Shown in pieces: positions 42,321-42,382 of a stretch of DNA of 42,382 nucleotides (position 1 is the stretch's first letter; each line of letters begins with the position of its first letter). The stretch spans positions 1 to 42,382 of the forward strand of contig JACJNZ010000084.1 of NCBI GenBank assembly GCA_014695325.1. The letters are read 5' to 3'. The notes under the pieces are model-generated. The model saw only the letters and a list, made by a program, of their open reading frames with translations. It was not told where the DNA came from and did not search any database. Made by a program: the position numbers and the translations under genes. The DNA is from Cyanobacteria bacterium FACHB-502 (GTDB taxonomy: Bacteria > Cyanobacteriota > Cyanobacteriia > Elainellales > Elainellaceae).

Positions 42321-42382
42321 ATGAACAAATCGGATGCTCGAAGGCTCAATCCAGCGACTCAAAACTACTTGCGACAGCAGGC
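42321..42382 (+). CDS. IS630-family transposase, 5' end (cut by window)
   Basis: An ATG at 42321 begins MNKSDARRLNPATQNYLRQQ and runs off the window. This is the standard start of a second IS630 group in cyanobacteria, different from the remnant at 5588-6375. Whether it is intact cannot be told. Confidence 0.7.
   Translation, partial: MNKSDARRLNPATQNYLRQQ

Overview
This window looks like a chromosomal (or large plasmid) segment of a cyanobacterium, probably filamentous. The reasons are frequent copies of the cyanobacterial HIP1 octamer GCGATCGC (for example at 1822, 3425 and 7145) and families typical of that phylum: TPS-type filamentous-haemagglutinin exoproteins, a TPR-CHAT protein, DUF928, and a CHASE2 sensor kinase with a NarL-type regulator. 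I saw no rRNA, tRNA or CRISPR array. No searches were run; family names come from recognising motifs.

Region 1 (125-5462): a LysR regulator is divergent from a co-directional set encoding pirin, a glutathione S-transferase, two isochorismatase-fold hydrolases, a WrbA-like flavodoxin and a membrane-anchored ABM protein. This reads as a quinone/electrophile stress module. It is followed by a dead IS630 (5588-6375) and a DsbA-like protein with an unusual CPQS site.

Region 2 (7336-23480): two haemagglutinin-type exoprotein genes lie in opposite orientation as arms of a ~3.45 kb inverted duplication. They enclose ~9.2 kb. Arm A starts a tight five-gene operon: exoprotein, TPR-CHAT protease, DUF928 secreted protein, CHASE2-PAS histidine kinase, NarL response regulator. 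Arm B ends exactly where the CHAT gene would start and keeps an orphan copy of the CHAT ribosome binding site. Between the arms is a gene graveyard (pieces of an SDR, a cupin, a MOSC protein and an alpha/beta hydrolase) interspersed with intact DUF981 and TVP38 membrane proteins. The operon plus inverted arms is my best candidate for an undescribed system: a surface or secreted adhesin coupled to a caspase-like CHAT protein and an envelope sensor, with the potential for inversion or gene conversion.

Region 3 (23481-24979): a remnant-rich stretch with an IS4-like fragment, a DsbA-like fragment, a stand-alone LuxR-HTH protein and a tiny secreted ORF.

Region 4 (24980-39835): fifteen co-directional genes, nearly all small-molecule enzymes: two VOC proteins, three SDR/NmrA proteins, NIPSNAP, GMC oxidoreductase, DUF6130, two EHN-type epoxide hydrolases, nitrilase, DipZ-like redoxin, peroxiredoxin and two Asp-nucleophile alpha/beta hydrolases. 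Five carry export signals drawn from only two repeated signal-sequence cassettes, and leaders and gene ends recur, so the cluster appears to have grown by segmental duplication. A 15-bp LysR-type box precedes both VOC genes.

Region 5 (39836-42382): an intact cupin (parent-type of the 17.5 kb remnant), a MerA/dihydrolipoamide-dehydrogenase-like flavoprotein, a possible decayed gene, and the first codons of an IS630 transposase at the right edge.
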